In this document: piece after piece, positions 42,380 through 51,316 of the stretch
Position numbering within the stretch: the stretch's first letter is position 1
How the letters are laid out: every line of letters begins with the position of its first letter
Source: Rhodovulum sp. 12E13
Lineage (GTDB): Bacteria > Pseudomonadota > Alphaproteobacteria > Rhodobacterales > Rhodobacteraceae
Reading direction: 5' to 3'
NCBI RefSeq assembly: GCF_003340565.1
Contig: NZ_QPLK01000006.1
Coordinates: 124,001-188,000, forward strand
DNA length: 64,000 nt
Position numbers and translations under genes: made by a program
The notes under the pieces: model-generated
What the model was told of the DNA's origin: nothing
What the model saw: the letters and a program-made list of their open reading frames with translations, nothing else
Databases searched by the model: none

Positions 42380-43536
42380 GCCCTCGCCCCCGCTGCCGGT
42401 TCGCTCCCGGGCTCGGGCGGCGGCGGACGCAGCCGCACCGGCGGGTGCGCGGCGAGCAACAGCATGGTCAGCGCCGCCGCGAGCCCCCCTAGGAACGGCG
42501 CGTAGATCAGCGGCCACAGGTCGGTGTCGCGGCGCGCGGCGTCGGCGACCGCGTTCTCGCCCACCTGCACGAGGATGATGACGCCCACCGCCAGCCCGAT
42601 CTGCTTCCAGACGCCGAAGCGCGAATAGCCCCCGAGCCGCAGGGCGGCGAAGCCCACGAGCGCGGCGATGAGCGGGGTGAAGGGCTGCACGACGCGCAGA
42701 TGGGCCTCGTAGAGAAAGTCGCCCACCTCGTCGCCCGTCTCCGCCAGCGCCTGCGCGGACGGCGCGAACAGCACGTGGGTGGGGTATTCGCGCACGTCGC
42801 GCCTGCCGCGCCCGGCATCCCCCGCGAGGTCGGCCACGTCGTAGGAAAAGCTGTCGAAGACCGTGGTCGAGAGACGCTGCGCGCTCACCTCGTAGGTCTG
42901 TGCCGAGCCGTCGAGCATCAGCAGCGTCGGCTGCCCGCTCTCGCCCTCGCGGACGATGTAGCCCTCGGCGGCCATGTAGGTCGTCCGCGTGCCCGGATCG
43001 CGGGCATCGGACAGGAACACGCCCTGCAGCACGCCCTGCGGCGTGATCTCCCGGATGTAGAAGGTCACGCCGCCCGTCGGGTGCAGGAAGCGCCCCTCGC
43101 TGAGGATGCGGGCGGTCACGTTGGCCTCGATCTCGGCCTCGCGCTCGGCCAGCGCGATGCGGCTCTGCGGCACGAGCACATGCACCAGCACGCCCATGAG
43201 CGCCGAGGCGATCAGCCCGAAGGCAACGACGGGCCGGGCGAGGCGCCAGGGCGACAGGCCGCTCGCCTGCGCGACGACGAGCTCGCTCTCCACCGTGAGG
43301 CGGTTGACGGCATAGACCGTGGCGACGAAGGCCGCGATGGGCAGCACCATGCGGATGACATTGGGCAGCGTCAGCAGCGACAGCGCCAGGAACGTGCCGG
43401 CCGACTGCCCGTCGGCGATGAGCTGGTCGAACAGGATCACCGCCCGGTTGATCCAGTAGATCGACACGAGGATCAGGGCGAAGAACCCGAACAGCAGCAG
43501 AAGCTGCGAAAGAACGTAACGGTCGAACCGCTTCAC
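42376..43536 (-). CDS. lptF: LPS export ABC transporter permease LptF
   Basis: Partner permease of LptG. The 386-residue protein begins MKRFDRYVLSQLLLLFGFFA and has the same layout: N-terminal spans with the coupling region SELVVAQASGLSPWRLARPV, a periplasmic jellyroll (ARILSEGRFLHPTGGVTFYI) and C-terminal spans, then a Pro-rich tail (VRLRPPPPEPGSEP). It is the first gene of the minus-strand operon and diverges from pepA. No confident promoter was identified in the 197-base divergent gap. Confidence 0.94.
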   Translation of the reverse strand: MKRFDRYVLSQLLLLFGFFALILVSIYWINRAVILFDQLIADGQSAGTFLALSLLTLPNVIRMVLPIAAFVATVYAVNRLTVESELVVAQASGLSPWRLARPVVAFGLIASALMGVLVHVLVPQSRIALAEREAEIEANVTARILSEGRFLHPTGGVTFYIREITPQGVLQGVFLSDARDPGTRTTYMAAEGYIVREGESGQPTLLMLDGSAQTYEVSAQRLSTTVFDSFSYDVADLAGDAGRGRRDVREYPTHVLFAPSAQALAETGDEVGDFLYEAHLRVVQPFTPLIAALVGFAALRLGGYSRFGVWKQIGLAVGVIILVQVGENAVADAARRDTDLWPLIYAPFLGGLAAALTMLLLAAHPPVRLRPPPPEPGSEPAAGARA

Positions 43537-43733
43537 CGGCCCCTGTCCCCCGTGTCGGCGCCCCGGACGGGCGCGGCGTGCCGGGGGCGGCAGCCCGCGG
43601 CCCGTGCGCCGAGCCTAGCCGAAACCCGCCGGGGGCGGAAAGGGTCGGGGTGCGAAAGGGTGGCGAAATGCGGTGCTGGCGGCGGCCCGCGGCCCGGGCT
43701 AGTCATGGGACAAACCACGCCGGAGGAGGCCCC

Positions 43734-45215
43734 GTGACCGATCTGCCCGACTGCCCCGTGACCGCTCTCGACCTCGATGCCATCGCCGAGGCCGAGGGCC
43801 GTGTCGTCGTGTTCGCCGAAGGGCCCGACCGGCTCGACCGGGCGGCGCGGCGGGTCAACCGGCTGACGAAGGGGGCGCTGGCGCGGCTGCTCGAAAGCGA
43901 CGGCTGGGGCAAGGCCAAGCCGGGCGAGGCGCAGAGCATGGCCTTCCCCGTCGGGCTCGCGGCCGAATCGCTCGTCGTCGTCAAGCTGCCGCGCAAGGCC
44001 GATGCGCTGACCGCCCGCCGCGCGGGGGCCGCCATCGCCCGGGCGGTCGGGGCGCGGCCCGCCCTGGTGCTCGCGGGCGCCATCGCCGCGGCCGAGCAGG
44101 TGGCGCTGGGAGCGATGCTGCGCGCCTACGCCTTCCGCGACTGCAAGAGCGCCGGCGAGGACGATGACGACGACGCACCCGGCCCCTTCACCTTCGCCGT
44201 GCCGAAGCCGGAGGCGCTCGCCGAGCGGGTGCTCGCGATGCGCCCGCTCGCCGAGGGGGTGGCCTTTACCCGCGATCTGGTGAATCTGCCCGCCAACATC
44301 CTCACCACCACCACCTTCGCCGACCGCCTGATGGCGCTGACCGCGCTCGGCGTCGAGGTCGAGGTGCTGGAGGAGGCCGACCTGCGCCGCGAGGGGATGG
44401 AGATGATGCTCGCCGTGGGCGAGGGCTCCGACAGCCCCTCCAAGATGGTGGTGATGCGCTGGAACGGCGGCGAGGCGGGCGCGGCGCCCCTGGCGCTGGT
44501 CGGAAAGGGCGTGGTGTTCGACACGGGCGGCATCTCGATCAAGCCCGCCGGCGGCATGGAAGACATGACCATGGACATGGGCGGCGCCGGGGTCGTCGCC
44601 GGCACCATGCAGGCGCTCGCCGCGCGGGGCGCGAAGGCCAACGTGGTGGGCCTCGTCGGCCTGGTCGAGAACATGCCCTCGGGACGGGCGCAGCGGCCGG
44701 GCGACGTGGTGACCTCGATGAAGGGCGATACCGTCGAGGTGATCAACACCGATGCCGAGGGCCGGCTCGTGCTGGGCGACGTTATGTGGTACGCGCATGA
44801 GCGGTTCGCCCCCGCCGCGATGGTCGACCTCGCCACGCTCACGGGCGCGATGCTGGTGGCGCTCGGGCATGACCGGGCGGGCGTCTTTTCCAACGACGAC
44901 ACCTTTGCCGGCGCCTTCCTCGCGGCGGCCGAGGCCGAGGGCGAGGGCGCCTGGCGGATGCCGCTCGGCCCCTCCTACGCCAAGCTGCTCAAGAGCCAGA
45001 TCGCCGACGTCAAGAACGTGGGCGGGCGCTGGGCGGGCTCGATCACGGCGGCCGAGTTCCTGCATCGCTTCGTGAAGGAGGGATGCCCCTGGATCCACAT
45101 CGACATCGCCGGCGTGACCAAGCCCGCCTCGGAGCCCGATCTCGCGCCCAAGGGCGCCTCGGGCTGGGGGGTGCTGGCGCTCGACCGGCTGGTGCGCGAC
45201 CGGTTCGAGGGATAG
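43734..45215 (+). CDS. pepA: Leucyl aminopeptidase (M17)
   Basis: Dimetal cytosolic aminopeptidase forming hexamers. The 493-residue protein has the N-terminal macro-like domain and the C-terminal catalytic domain with VGKGVVFDTGGISIKPAGGM and the signature NTDAEGRL at 338-345, containing metal and catalytic Asp, Glu and Arg residues. An acidic DDDDD stretch lies in the interdomain region. The start is a GTG at 43734 with GGAGGAGG upstream; a longer in-frame ATG is not conserved-looking. holC follows after 25 bases, a common pair. Confidence 0.95.
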   Translation: MTDLPDCPVTALDLDAIAEAEGRVVVFAEGPDRLDRAARRVNRLTKGALARLLESDGWGKAKPGEAQSMAFPVGLAAESLVVVKLPRKADALTARRAGAAIARAVGARPALVLAGAIAAAEQVALGAMLRAYAFRDCKSAGEDDDDDAPGPFTFAVPKPEALAERVLAMRPLAEGVAFTRDLVNLPANILTTTTFADRLMALTALGVEVEVLEEADLRREGMEMMLAVGEGSDSPSKMVVMRWNGGEAGAAPLALVGKGVVFDTGGISIKPAGGMEDMTMDMGGAGVVAGTMQALAARGAKANVVGLVGLVENMPSGRAQRPGDVVTSMKGDTVEVINTDAEGRLVLGDVMWYAHERFAPAAMVDLATLTGAMLVALGHDRAGVFSNDDTFAGAFLAAAEAEGEGAWRMPLGPSYAKLLKSQIADVKNVGGRWAGSITAAEFLHRFVKEGCPWIHIDIAGVTKPASEPDLAPKGASGWGVLALDRLVRDRFEG

Positions 45216-45240
45216 TGGCGGCAACGGCGCAGGGGGCCGC

Positions 45241-45705
45241 ATGGGCGACGTGCTGTTCTACCACCTCACCCGCAGCGGGCTGCCCGCCGCCCTGGGGATG
45301 CTGCTGGAAAAGTCGCTCGCCCGGGGCTGGCGCGTCGCCGTGCGGGGGACCGATCGTGCGCGGCTGGGCCAGCTTGACCAGGCGCTGTGGCTCGGCCCCG
45401 AGGAGCGGTTCCTGCCGCACGGCCTTGCCGGGGGCGCGCACGACGCGCGCCAGCCGGTGCTGCTGACCGACGCCGCCGATGCGCCCAACGCGCCCGACTG
45501 CCTGATGGCGGTCGACGGCGCCGAGGTCGGCCCGGAGGAGGTGGCGCGCTTCGCCCGCGTCTGCATCCTGTTCGACGGGGCCGATGGCGGGCAGCTCGCC
45601 CACGCCCGGGGCCAGTGGAAGACGCTGACCGCCGCGGGTGCCGACGCGCAATACTGGTCGGAGGAATCGGGGCGGTGGGAGATGAAGGCGCGCTCGGGTG
45701 GCTGA
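45241..45705 (+). CDS. holC: DNA polymerase III chi subunit
   Basis: Chi links the clamp loader to single-strand-binding protein during replication. The 154-residue protein shows the family core: MGDVLFYHLTRSGLPAALGM, LLEKSLARGWRVAVRGTD, LDQALWLGPEERFLPHGLAG, LLTDAADAPNAPDCLMAVDG and VCILFDGADGGQLAHARGQW. It lies directly after pepA on the same strand, the usual alphaproteobacterial arrangement. Confidence 0.93.
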   Translation: MGDVLFYHLTRSGLPAALGMLLEKSLARGWRVAVRGTDRARLGQLDQALWLGPEERFLPHGLAGGAHDARQPVLLTDAADAPNAPDCLMAVDGAEVGPEEVARFARVCILFDGADGGQLAHARGQWKTLTAAGADAQYWSEESGRWEMKARSGG

Positions 45706-45837
45706 TCGCCGCCGGCCCGCCGAGCGCCGCCGCCCCGCGACGCTGCCCCGCCCCGCGACGCCCCTGCCCGGCACCGCTCCCTTTCGCTGGCGACGCCGCG
45801 CCGCGCAGCGCTATTCTGCCGGCCGAGAGGAGAAGAG

Positions 45838-46539
45838 ATGCCGAGCCCCGTCCCCTCCGCAGCCGCGCCCCGGCGCCCACCCCGCCGGGGCGCGGCCATC
45901 GCGCTGGCGCTGCTGGCGCTGATGGCCGCGCCCTTCGCCCGCCACGCGGCGGAACTGGGCTGGGCGGGGCTCACGCGAGACCTGTGGCCCGAGAGCCGGT
46001 TCGACCCGCCGGGCGTGGCGGTCTCGGCCGCGATCTTCCTGCACATGGCCACGGGCGCGGCGATCACCGTGCTCGCGCCGCTGCAACTCGTGCCCCAGAT
46101 CCGGGCGCGGGCGCCGGCCCTGCATCGCCTTGCCGGGCGCATCGTCGTCTGCCTGTCGCTCGTGACCGCTGCCGCGGGCCTCGCCTGGATCGGGGCGCGC
46201 GGCACGATCGGCGGGCCGGAGATGAGCGTGGCCTTCGCCCTCTACGGCGCGCTTCTGGCCCTTGCCGCCGCGCAGACCTGGCGCTTCGCTCGTGCGGGGG
46301 CCTATGCGCGGCACCGGACCTGGGCGCTGCGTCTGGTCGTTCTGGCGATCGCCTCCTGGCTTTACCGGGTGCAGTACGGCATCTGGTATGCGGCGACCGG
46401 GGGCATCGCCTCGACGCCCGATTTCACCGACGTCTTCGATCGGGTGCAGGTCTGGGCCTTCTTCCTGCCGTGGCTCGCGCTGCTGGAGCTGTGGCTGTGG
46501 CACGAGAGGCGGCGCGGCGGGCGTGCCGCCCGCGCCTAG
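45838..46539 (+). CDS. DUF2306-type membrane protein
   Basis: A 233-residue protein with about six membrane spans, beginning after a Pro/Arg-rich stretch (IALALLALMAAPFARHAA). A conserved-looking region is LHRLAGRIVVCLSLVTAAAG and, later, HRTWALRLVVLAIASWLYRV, consistent with the DUF2306 family. Function unknown. The start at 45838 has GAGAGGAGAAG upstream. Its 3' end nearly meets the convergent aminotransferase gene. Confidence 0.65.
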   Translation: MPSPVPSAAAPRRPPRRGAAIALALLALMAAPFARHAAELGWAGLTRDLWPESRFDPPGVAVSAAIFLHMATGAAITVLAPLQLVPQIRARAPALHRLAGRIVVCLSLVTAAAGLAWIGARGTIGGPEMSVAFALYGALLALAAAQTWRFARAGAYARHRTWALRLVVLAIASWLYRVQYGIWYAATGGIASTPDFTDVFDRVQVWAFFLPWLALLELWLWHERRRGGRAARA

Positions 46540-47750
46540 CCGGCAGTCGCGGCGCGATCCTGCGCCTGCGCCTGCGCCTGCGCCGCGGCGAATCGGGCGA
46601 TACGGTCGAGCGCCTCCCCGAGCACGTCGTCGGGAGCGGTGAGCGCGATCCGCACGTGCCCAGCCGCCGCCCGGCCGAAGCTCTCGCCCGGCATCACCGC
46701 GATCCGCTTTGCCGCGAGCAGCGCCTCGGCAAAGGCAGTGCCGGACAGGCCCGTGCGGCGGATGTCGACGAGGGCGTACATCGCGCCCTGGATCGGGAGC
46801 AGGCGCAGGGCCGGGCAGGGGCCGAGCGCCGCCTGCACCAGCGCCCGCCGCCGCCGGAACGGCGCGGCGATGCGCGCCTCGAGCGCGTCGCCGCCCTCGG
46901 TCAGCGCCCAGAGCGCGGCCTGCTGGATGTAGCCGGGCACGCCGTAGGTGGTATGCGTGGCGAGATCGGCCATCGCGGCGACGGCCGCCTCCGGCCCCAC
47001 GACCCAGCCGATGCGGCTGCCGGTCATGGCGTGAGACTTCGACATCGAACCGACGACGAGCGTGCGCCCGGCCATGCCGGGCAGGGCGCGCGGCGAGAGG
47101 TGCTCTCCCTCCCAGACCTGCGTCTCGTAGACCTCGTCCGAGATCAGCCACAGCCCCGCCTCGGCGCAGGCCGCCGCGATCCCCTCGATCGTGGCGCGGG
47201 GCCAGACCTGGCCGGTCGGGTTGCCCGGCGAGTTGACGAGCAGGCTGCCGGCACCCTCCACCCGGGCCGCTTCCACGATGCGGGCGGGGTCGGGGGCGAA
47301 GCCGGCCTCGGCCCGCCCGGCGAGCGTCACGGCGCGGCCGCCCGCGGCGCGCACCGTGCCGGGATAGGTCGCATAGAAGGGGTCGACGATCAGCCCCGCC
47401 TGCCCGGGGCCGAGGGCCGCGAGATGGGCCGCGAACAGGCCGGCCTGGCCGCCGGGCACGATCAGCACGTTGTCGCGCCCCGTGGCCGTGCCGCTGCGCC
47501 GCGCCACCCGCGCGGCCACTGCCTCGCGCAGCCCGGGCAGGCCCGCGACGGGGGCGTAGCCCGTGGCACCCGCGCGCGCGGCCCGGTCCATCGCGTCGAG
47601 AATGGCGGGGTCGGTGCGCGCGTCGGGCTCGCCCACCGTGAGCGGCACGACCGCCTCGCCCGCCGCGGCCAGCGCCTGCGCGCGGTAGTGAACGTGCCAG
47701 CCGTCGTCGCCTCCTGGCAGGAGGTGGGCCAGTCTGCGCGAGATCTGCAT
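46536..47750 (-). CDS. Class I/II pyridoxal-phosphate aminotransferase
   Basis: A 404-residue fold-type I aminotransferase. Seen: VPLTVGEPDARTDPAILDAM at the N-terminus, YAPVAGLPGLREAVAARVAR, the Asn of NSPGNPTGQVWPR, the Asp-Tyr pair in LISDEVYETQVW, the PLP Lys in GSMSKSHAMTGSRIGWVVG, and the C-terminal Arg in GHVRIALTAPDD. It resembles aspartate/alanine-type enzymes, but the substrate is not predictable. An Ala/Gln repeat (AAAQAQAQAQ) sits near the C-terminus. The start at 47750 precedes the conserved region by a normal distance. Confidence 0.9.
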   Translation of the reverse strand: MQISRRLAHLLPGGDDGWHVHYRAQALAAAGEAVVPLTVGEPDARTDPAILDAMDRAARAGATGYAPVAGLPGLREAVAARVARRSGTATGRDNVLIVPGGQAGLFAAHLAALGPGQAGLIVDPFYATYPGTVRAAGGRAVTLAGRAEAGFAPDPARIVEAARVEGAGSLLVNSPGNPTGQVWPRATIEGIAAACAEAGLWLISDEVYETQVWEGEHLSPRALPGMAGRTLVVGSMSKSHAMTGSRIGWVVGPEAAVAAMADLATHTTYGVPGYIQQAALWALTEGGDALEARIAAPFRRRRALVQAALGPCPALRLLPIQGAMYALVDIRRTGLSGTAFAEALLAAKRIAVMPGESFGRAAAGHVRIALTAPDDVLGEALDRIARFAAAQAQAQAQDRAATAG

Positions 47751-47835
47751 GCGCCGCAGAGGGCACGGGCGGTGCGCGCTGTCAATCGTGCGGGGCGCCC
47801 CGCCCCGGCGGCGCGCGGGCGGAGACCGGCCGCCT

Positions 47836-47860
47836 TTGCGTATTTGGAACAGAAAGAAGC
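47836..47860 (+). repeat. Family-2 repeat, tail only
   Basis: TTGCGTATTTGG then AACAGAAAGAAGC matches the tail of the family-2 element, and matches the copy at 61896-61922 (TGCGTATTTG...ACAGAAAGAAGCC) even more closely. This is the one copy without a co-oriented gene immediately upstream. Confidence 0.6.
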
Positions 47861-47955
47861 CGCCAGGCGCGCGCCGCGCGGCCGGGAGGCGCGAGACCGC
47901 GGAGCGCCGGATCGCGCGGGGCCAGCCGGCGGCGCGGGCGGGCGTGCTTCCGGGC

Positions 47956-47984
47956 TTGGCGCGGCACCCGATTCGGGATATGCC
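47956..47984 (+). promoter_or_regulatory. Possible cysS promoter
   Basis: TTGGCG (47956-47961), a 17-base spacer and TATGCC (47979-47984) would start transcription near 47991, leaving a leader of about 150 bases before cysS. The -10 hexamer is only moderate. Confidence 0.35.
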
Positions 47985-47991
47985 GCGCCGC

Positions 47992-48033
47992 ATGACGGCG
48001 CCCAGCTGCATCATCTTTTGCATTACCGGCTGA
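47992..48033 (+). other. Candidate leader peptide with two Cys codons upstream of cysS
   Basis: An ATG at 47992, at the predicted transcription start, opens a 13-codon frame MTAPSCIIFCITG ending in TGA. Cys codons (TGC) are at positions 6 and 10. The region after it can form alternative stems: CTGAC (48030-48034) with GTCAG (48038-48042), or GTCAGG (48038-48043) with CCTGAC (48076-48081). A regulatory leader for cysteinyl-tRNA synthetase is possible but a chance frame is equally possible. No U-tract terminator is visible. Confidence 0.25.
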
Positions 48034-48094
48034 CAGCGTCAGGCGGGCCGGCCCTCGTATCCCTTCGTCGAGACCCTGACCCGCCGCGGCGCCC

Positions 48095-48133
48095 GCGAGG
48101 ACGCGACACGCGAGGATGCGACACGCGAGGAGG
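48095..48133 (+). repeat. 15-bp tandem repeat carrying the cysS ribosome site
   Basis: Units GCGAGGAYGCGACAC at 48095-48109 and 48110-48124 are followed by a partial unit GCGAGGAGG (48125-48133), which is the Shine-Dalgarno sequence 6 bases before the cysS ATG. The upstream units contain two more GAGGA sequences at 15-base intervals. Confidence 0.7.
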
Positions 48134-48139
48134 ACAGGC

Positions 48140-49549
48140 ATGGCCGAGATCCGGCTGAGAGACAGCAGGACCCGCCGCGAGGTGCCGCTGGAGCCGACCG
48201 TGGTGCCGGGGAAGGTGAGCCTCTACGTCTGCGGACCGACCGTCTACGACCGGGCGCATCTGGGCAACGCGCGGCCCGCCATCGTCTTCGACGTTCTGTT
48301 CCGCCTGCTGCGGCATGTCTACGGCGAGCATGCCGTCACCTATGTCCGCAACATCACCGACGTCGACGACAAGATCAACGCGCGCGCCGCCGAGACGGGC
48401 CGCCCCATCGCCGACATCACCGCGGAGACGACGCGCTGGTTCCACGAGGACATGGCCGCGCTCGGCGTCCTGCCGCCCACCCACGAGCCGCGCGCAACGG
48501 CCTACATCGCGCAGATGGTGGCCATGATCGAGCGGCTGGTCGCGCGCGGCCACGCCTACGCGGCCGACGGGCACGTGCTGTTCTCGGTGGAGAGCTTTTC
48601 CGATTACGGCGCCTTGTCGGGCCGCTCGGTCGACGACATGATCGCGGGCGCGCGGGTCGAGGTGGCGCCCTACAAGCGCGACCCGATGGATTTCGTGCTG
48701 TGGAAGCCCTCCGCCGAGGGCGAGCCGGGCTGGGAGAGCCCCTGGGGCCGCGGCCGGCCCGGCTGGCACATCGAGTGCTCGGCGATGTCGCACGCGCTGC
48801 TGGGCGAGACCTTCGACATCCATGGCGGCGGCAACGACCTGATGTTCCCGCACCACGAGAACGAACTGGCGCAATCGGCCTGCGCGCATCCCGGGGGCGG
48901 CTTCGCCCGGATCTGGATGCACAACGAGATGCTGCAGGTCGAGGGCAAGAAGATGTCGAAGTCGCTCGGCAACTTCTTCACGGTGCGCGACCTGCTCGAC
49001 CGGGGCATTCCCGGCGAGGTGATCCGGTTCGTGTTCCTGTCGACGCATTACCGCAAGCCGATGGACTGGACCGACGACAAGGCGAAGCATGCTGAGGCGA
49101 CGCTGCGGAAATGGCGGGCCCTGACCGGGGGCGTGCCTCCGGGCGACGTGCACCCGGAGGTGGAGCGGGCGCTGGCCGACGACCTGAACACGCCCCGGGC
49201 GCTGGCGGAGCTGCACCGGCTGGCGAACGAGGGCGACAGCACGGCGCTGCGCGCCTCCGCGGAGGTCATGGGCCTGCTCACCGACGACCTGGGCGGCTGG
49301 ACCGCGGCGGGCCCGGCCAGCGGGGCCGACATGACCTGCCTCGTCGAGCTGAAGGATCAGCTCGGCGCGGCGCGCGAGGCGGCGAAGGCGAGCGGGGATT
49401 TCACCGAGGTCGACCGGCTGAAGGCCGCGCTGAAGGCGGCGGGCGTCGAGGTGCGCATGTCGAAGGAGGGGATCGACCTGGTGCCCGGCGTCGATTTCGA
49501 CGGCGAGCGGCTGCGGGCGCTCGCCGCCGAGCCGGAGGCCGGGCGGTGA
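48140..49549 (+). CDS. cysS: Cysteinyl-tRNA synthetase
   Basis: Class I synthetase charging tRNA-Cys. The 469-residue enzyme has the zinc/cysteine-binding Cys in [18 protein letters not shown] (HLGN replaces the HIGH motif), the [20 protein letters not shown] zinc-ligand region, [19 protein letters not shown] and the KMSKS motif in [19 protein letters not shown]. The C-terminal helical domain ([17 protein letters not shown]) is present. The start at 48140 is set by GGAGGACAGGC upstream. A family-2 repeat follows 32 bases after the stop. Confidence 0.97.
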   Translation: MAEIRLRDSRTRREVPLEPTVVPGKVSLYVCGPTVYDRAHLGNARPAIVFDVLFRLLRHVYGEHAVTYVRNITDVDDKINARAAETGRPIADITAETTRWFHEDMAALGVLPPTHEPRATAYIAQMVAMIERLVARGHAYAADGHVLFSVESFSDYGALSGRSVDDMIAGARVEVAPYKRDPMDFVLWKPSAEGEPGWESPWGRGRPGWHIECSAMSHALLGETFDIHGGGNDLMFPHHENELAQSACAHPGGGFARIWMHNEMLQVEGKKMSKSLGNFFTVRDLLDRGIPGEVIRFVFLSTHYRKPMDWTDDKAKHAEATLRKWRALTGGVPPGDVHPEVERALADDLNTPRALAELHRLANEGDSTALRASAEVMGLLTDDLGGWTAAGPASGADMTCLVELKDQLGAAREAAKASGDFTEVDRLKAALKAAGVEVRMSKEGIDLVPGVDFDGERLRALAAEPEAGR

Positions 49550-49580
49550 CCCTCGCGGCGCGCCGGCGGAGAGGGCAGGA

Positions 49581-49630
49581 GTGGGGGCCAGCCCCCACGC
49601 CCCCGGAGTATTTCGGCCAGGATGATGGGG
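49581..49630 (+). repeat. Family-2 oriented 3'-end repeat, lacking the second hairpin
   Basis: A strong hairpin GTGGGGGC/GCCCCCAC (49581-49598, loop CA) runs straight into GCCCCCGGAGTATTTCGG then CCAGGATGATGGGG. It follows cysS by 32 bases in the same orientation. An in-frame ATG at 49622 inside it could be misread as the cimA start. Confidence 0.75.
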
Positions 49631-49642
49631 CGAGGGCAGGGC

Positions 49643-51316
49643 ATGGTCGGTGATCCAGGTGCAGGCGTGGACGGCGCGCGGGAGCGGCTGTGGCTCTACG
49701 ACACGACGCTGCGGGACGGGCAGCAGACGCAGGGGGTGCAGTTCTCGCTCGACGAGAAGCGGCGCATCGCCGAGCTGCTCGACGGGCTGGGGGTGGATTA
49801 TGTCGAGGGCGGCTGGCCGGGGGCCAACCCGACCGACAGCGCCTTCTTCGAGGCGGCGCCGCGCCTGGGCCGGGCGCGGCTCGCGGCCTTCGGGATGACG
49901 AAGCGCGCGGGGCGCTCGGCCGAGAACGACGGGGTGCTGGCAGGTGTGGTCAATGCCGGGACGGGGACGGTCTGCCTCGTGGGCAAGGCGCATCCCTTCC
50001 ATGTCGAGAGGGCGCTGGGGATCACCGGGGAGGAGAACCTCGCGAACATCCGCGCCTCGGTGGCGCACCTCGTCGCGCTGGGGCGTGAGGCGATCTTCGA
50101 CGCCGAGCACTTCTTCGACGGCTACGCGGCCGATCCCGCTTACGCGATGGACTGTCTGCGGGCGGCGCTGGAGGCGGGCGCGCGCTGGGTGGTGCTGTGC
50201 GACACCAACGGGGGGCGGCTGCCCGACGAGGTGGGGCGCGTGGTGGCCGAGGTGATCGCCGCCGGCGTGCCGGGGGAGCGGCTCGGCATCCACACCCACG
50301 ACGACACCGGCACGGCGGTGGCGGGCACCCTCGCGGCGGTGGCGGCGGGCGCGCGGCAGGTGCAGGGCACCCTGAACGGTCTCGGCGAGCGCTGCGGCAA
50401 TGCCAACCTCACCACGCTGCTCCCCACGCTGCTCCTGAAGGAGCCCTGGGCGAGCCGGTTCGAGACGGGGGTGAGCCGGGAGGCGCTGGCGAAGCTCACG
50501 CGGGTGTCGCGGCTCCTCGACGACATCCTCAACCGGGTGCCGGTGAAGAGCGCGCCCTATGTCGGCGCTTCGGCCTTCGCGCACAAGGCGGGGCTGCACG
50601 CCTCGGCGGTCGTCAAGGACCCGGCGACCTACGAGCATGTCGACCCCGCGCTCGTGGGCAACGTGCGCGTCGTGCCGATGTCGAACCAGGCCGGGCAGTC
50701 GAACCTGCGGGCCCGGCTGGCCGAGGCGGGCATAGAGGTGGAGCGCGACGACCCGGCGCTGCCGCGGCTGCTGGAGACGGTGAAGGAGCGCGAGGCCGAG
50801 GGCTATGCCTACGACACCGCGCAGGCGAGCTTCGAGGTGCTGGCGCGGCGCGAATTGGCGCTGATGCCCGACTTCTTCGAGGTCAAGCGCTACCGGGTGA
50901 CGGTGGAACGGCGCAAGAACAAGCGGGATCGCATGGTGTCGCTGTCGGAGGCCGTGGTCGTGGTGAAGGTGGGCGGCGAGAAGAAGCTATCGGTCAGCGA
51001 GTCGATGGACGACACGGGGCGGGACAGGGGACCGGTCAACGCGCTCGCGCGCGCGCTCGCAAAGGATCTCGGCCCCTACCAGCCCTTCATCGAGGACATC
51101 CGGCTCGTCGACTTCAAGGTGCGGATCACCGATGGCGGCACGGACGCTGTGACCCGCGTGCTTGTCGACAGCGAGGACGCGCAGGGGCGTCGCTGGCAGA
51201 CGGTGGGGGTGTCGGCCAACATCGTCGACGCGTCCTTCGAGGCGCTGACCGACGCGATCCGCTGGAAGCTGGTGCGCGACGGAGCGGCCGAGCGCGTCGC
51301 CGTGGCGGCGCGGTGA
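49643..51316 (+). CDS. cimA: (R)-citramalate synthase
   Basis: Condenses pyruvate and acetyl-CoA to citramalate, a threonine-independent route to 2-oxobutyrate for isoleucine. The 557-residue protein has the HMGL-like TIM barrel: WLYDTTLRDGQQTQGVQFSL (catalytic Arg-Asp), DYVEGGWPGANPTDSAFFEA, IHTHDDTGTAVAGTLAAVAA with metal-binding His residues, and QGTLNGLGERCGNANLTTLL. The C-terminal LeuA dimer domain (about 400-557) provides feedback regulation. Long relative to LeuA-type 2-isopropylmalate synthases in the linker with RVTVERRKNKRDRMVSLSEA, typical of CimA. The start at 49643 avoids the repeat; an ATG at 49622 is possible. Overlaps the next gene by 4 bases. Confidence 0.92.
   Translation: MVGDPGAGVDGARERLWLYDTTLRDGQQTQGVQFSLDEKRRIAELLDGLGVDYVEGGWPGANPTDSAFFEAAPRLGRARLAAFGMTKRAGRSAENDGVLAGVVNAGTGTVCLVGKAHPFHVERALGITGEENLANIRASVAHLVALGREAIFDAEHFFDGYAADPAYAMDCLRAALEAGARWVVLCDTNGGRLPDEVGRVVAEVIAAGVPGERLGIHTHDDTGTAVAGTLAAVAAGARQVQGTLNGLGERCGNANLTTLLPTLLLKEPWASRFETGVSREALAKLTRVSRLLDDILNRVPVKSAPYVGASAFAHKAGLHASAVVKDPATYEHVDPALVGNVRVVPMSNQAGQSNLRARLAEAGIEVERDDPALPRLLETVKEREAEGYAYDTAQASFEVLARRELALMPDFFEVKRYRVTVERRKNKRDRMVSLSEAVVVVKVGGEKKLSVSESMDDTGRDRGPVNALARALAKDLGPYQPFIEDIRLVDFKVRITDGGTDAVTRVLVDSEDAQGRRWQTVGVSANIVDASFEALTDAIRWKLVRDGAAERVAVAAR

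Larger units (their letters stand above)
47751..48139. other. Divergent intergenic region between the aminotransferase and cysS
   Basis: The 389 bases contain a partial family-2 repeat (47836-47860), a possible cysS promoter (47956-47984), a 13-codon Cys-containing reading frame (47992-48033) and a 15-bp tandem repeat that carries the cysS ribosome site (48095-48133). No larger gene is credible. Confidence 0.45.

Noticed and set aside
47751-48139. T-box or other named riboswitch for cysS
   Set aside because: No T-box motif or recognised riboswitch core is visible; only a short Cys-containing frame is noted.
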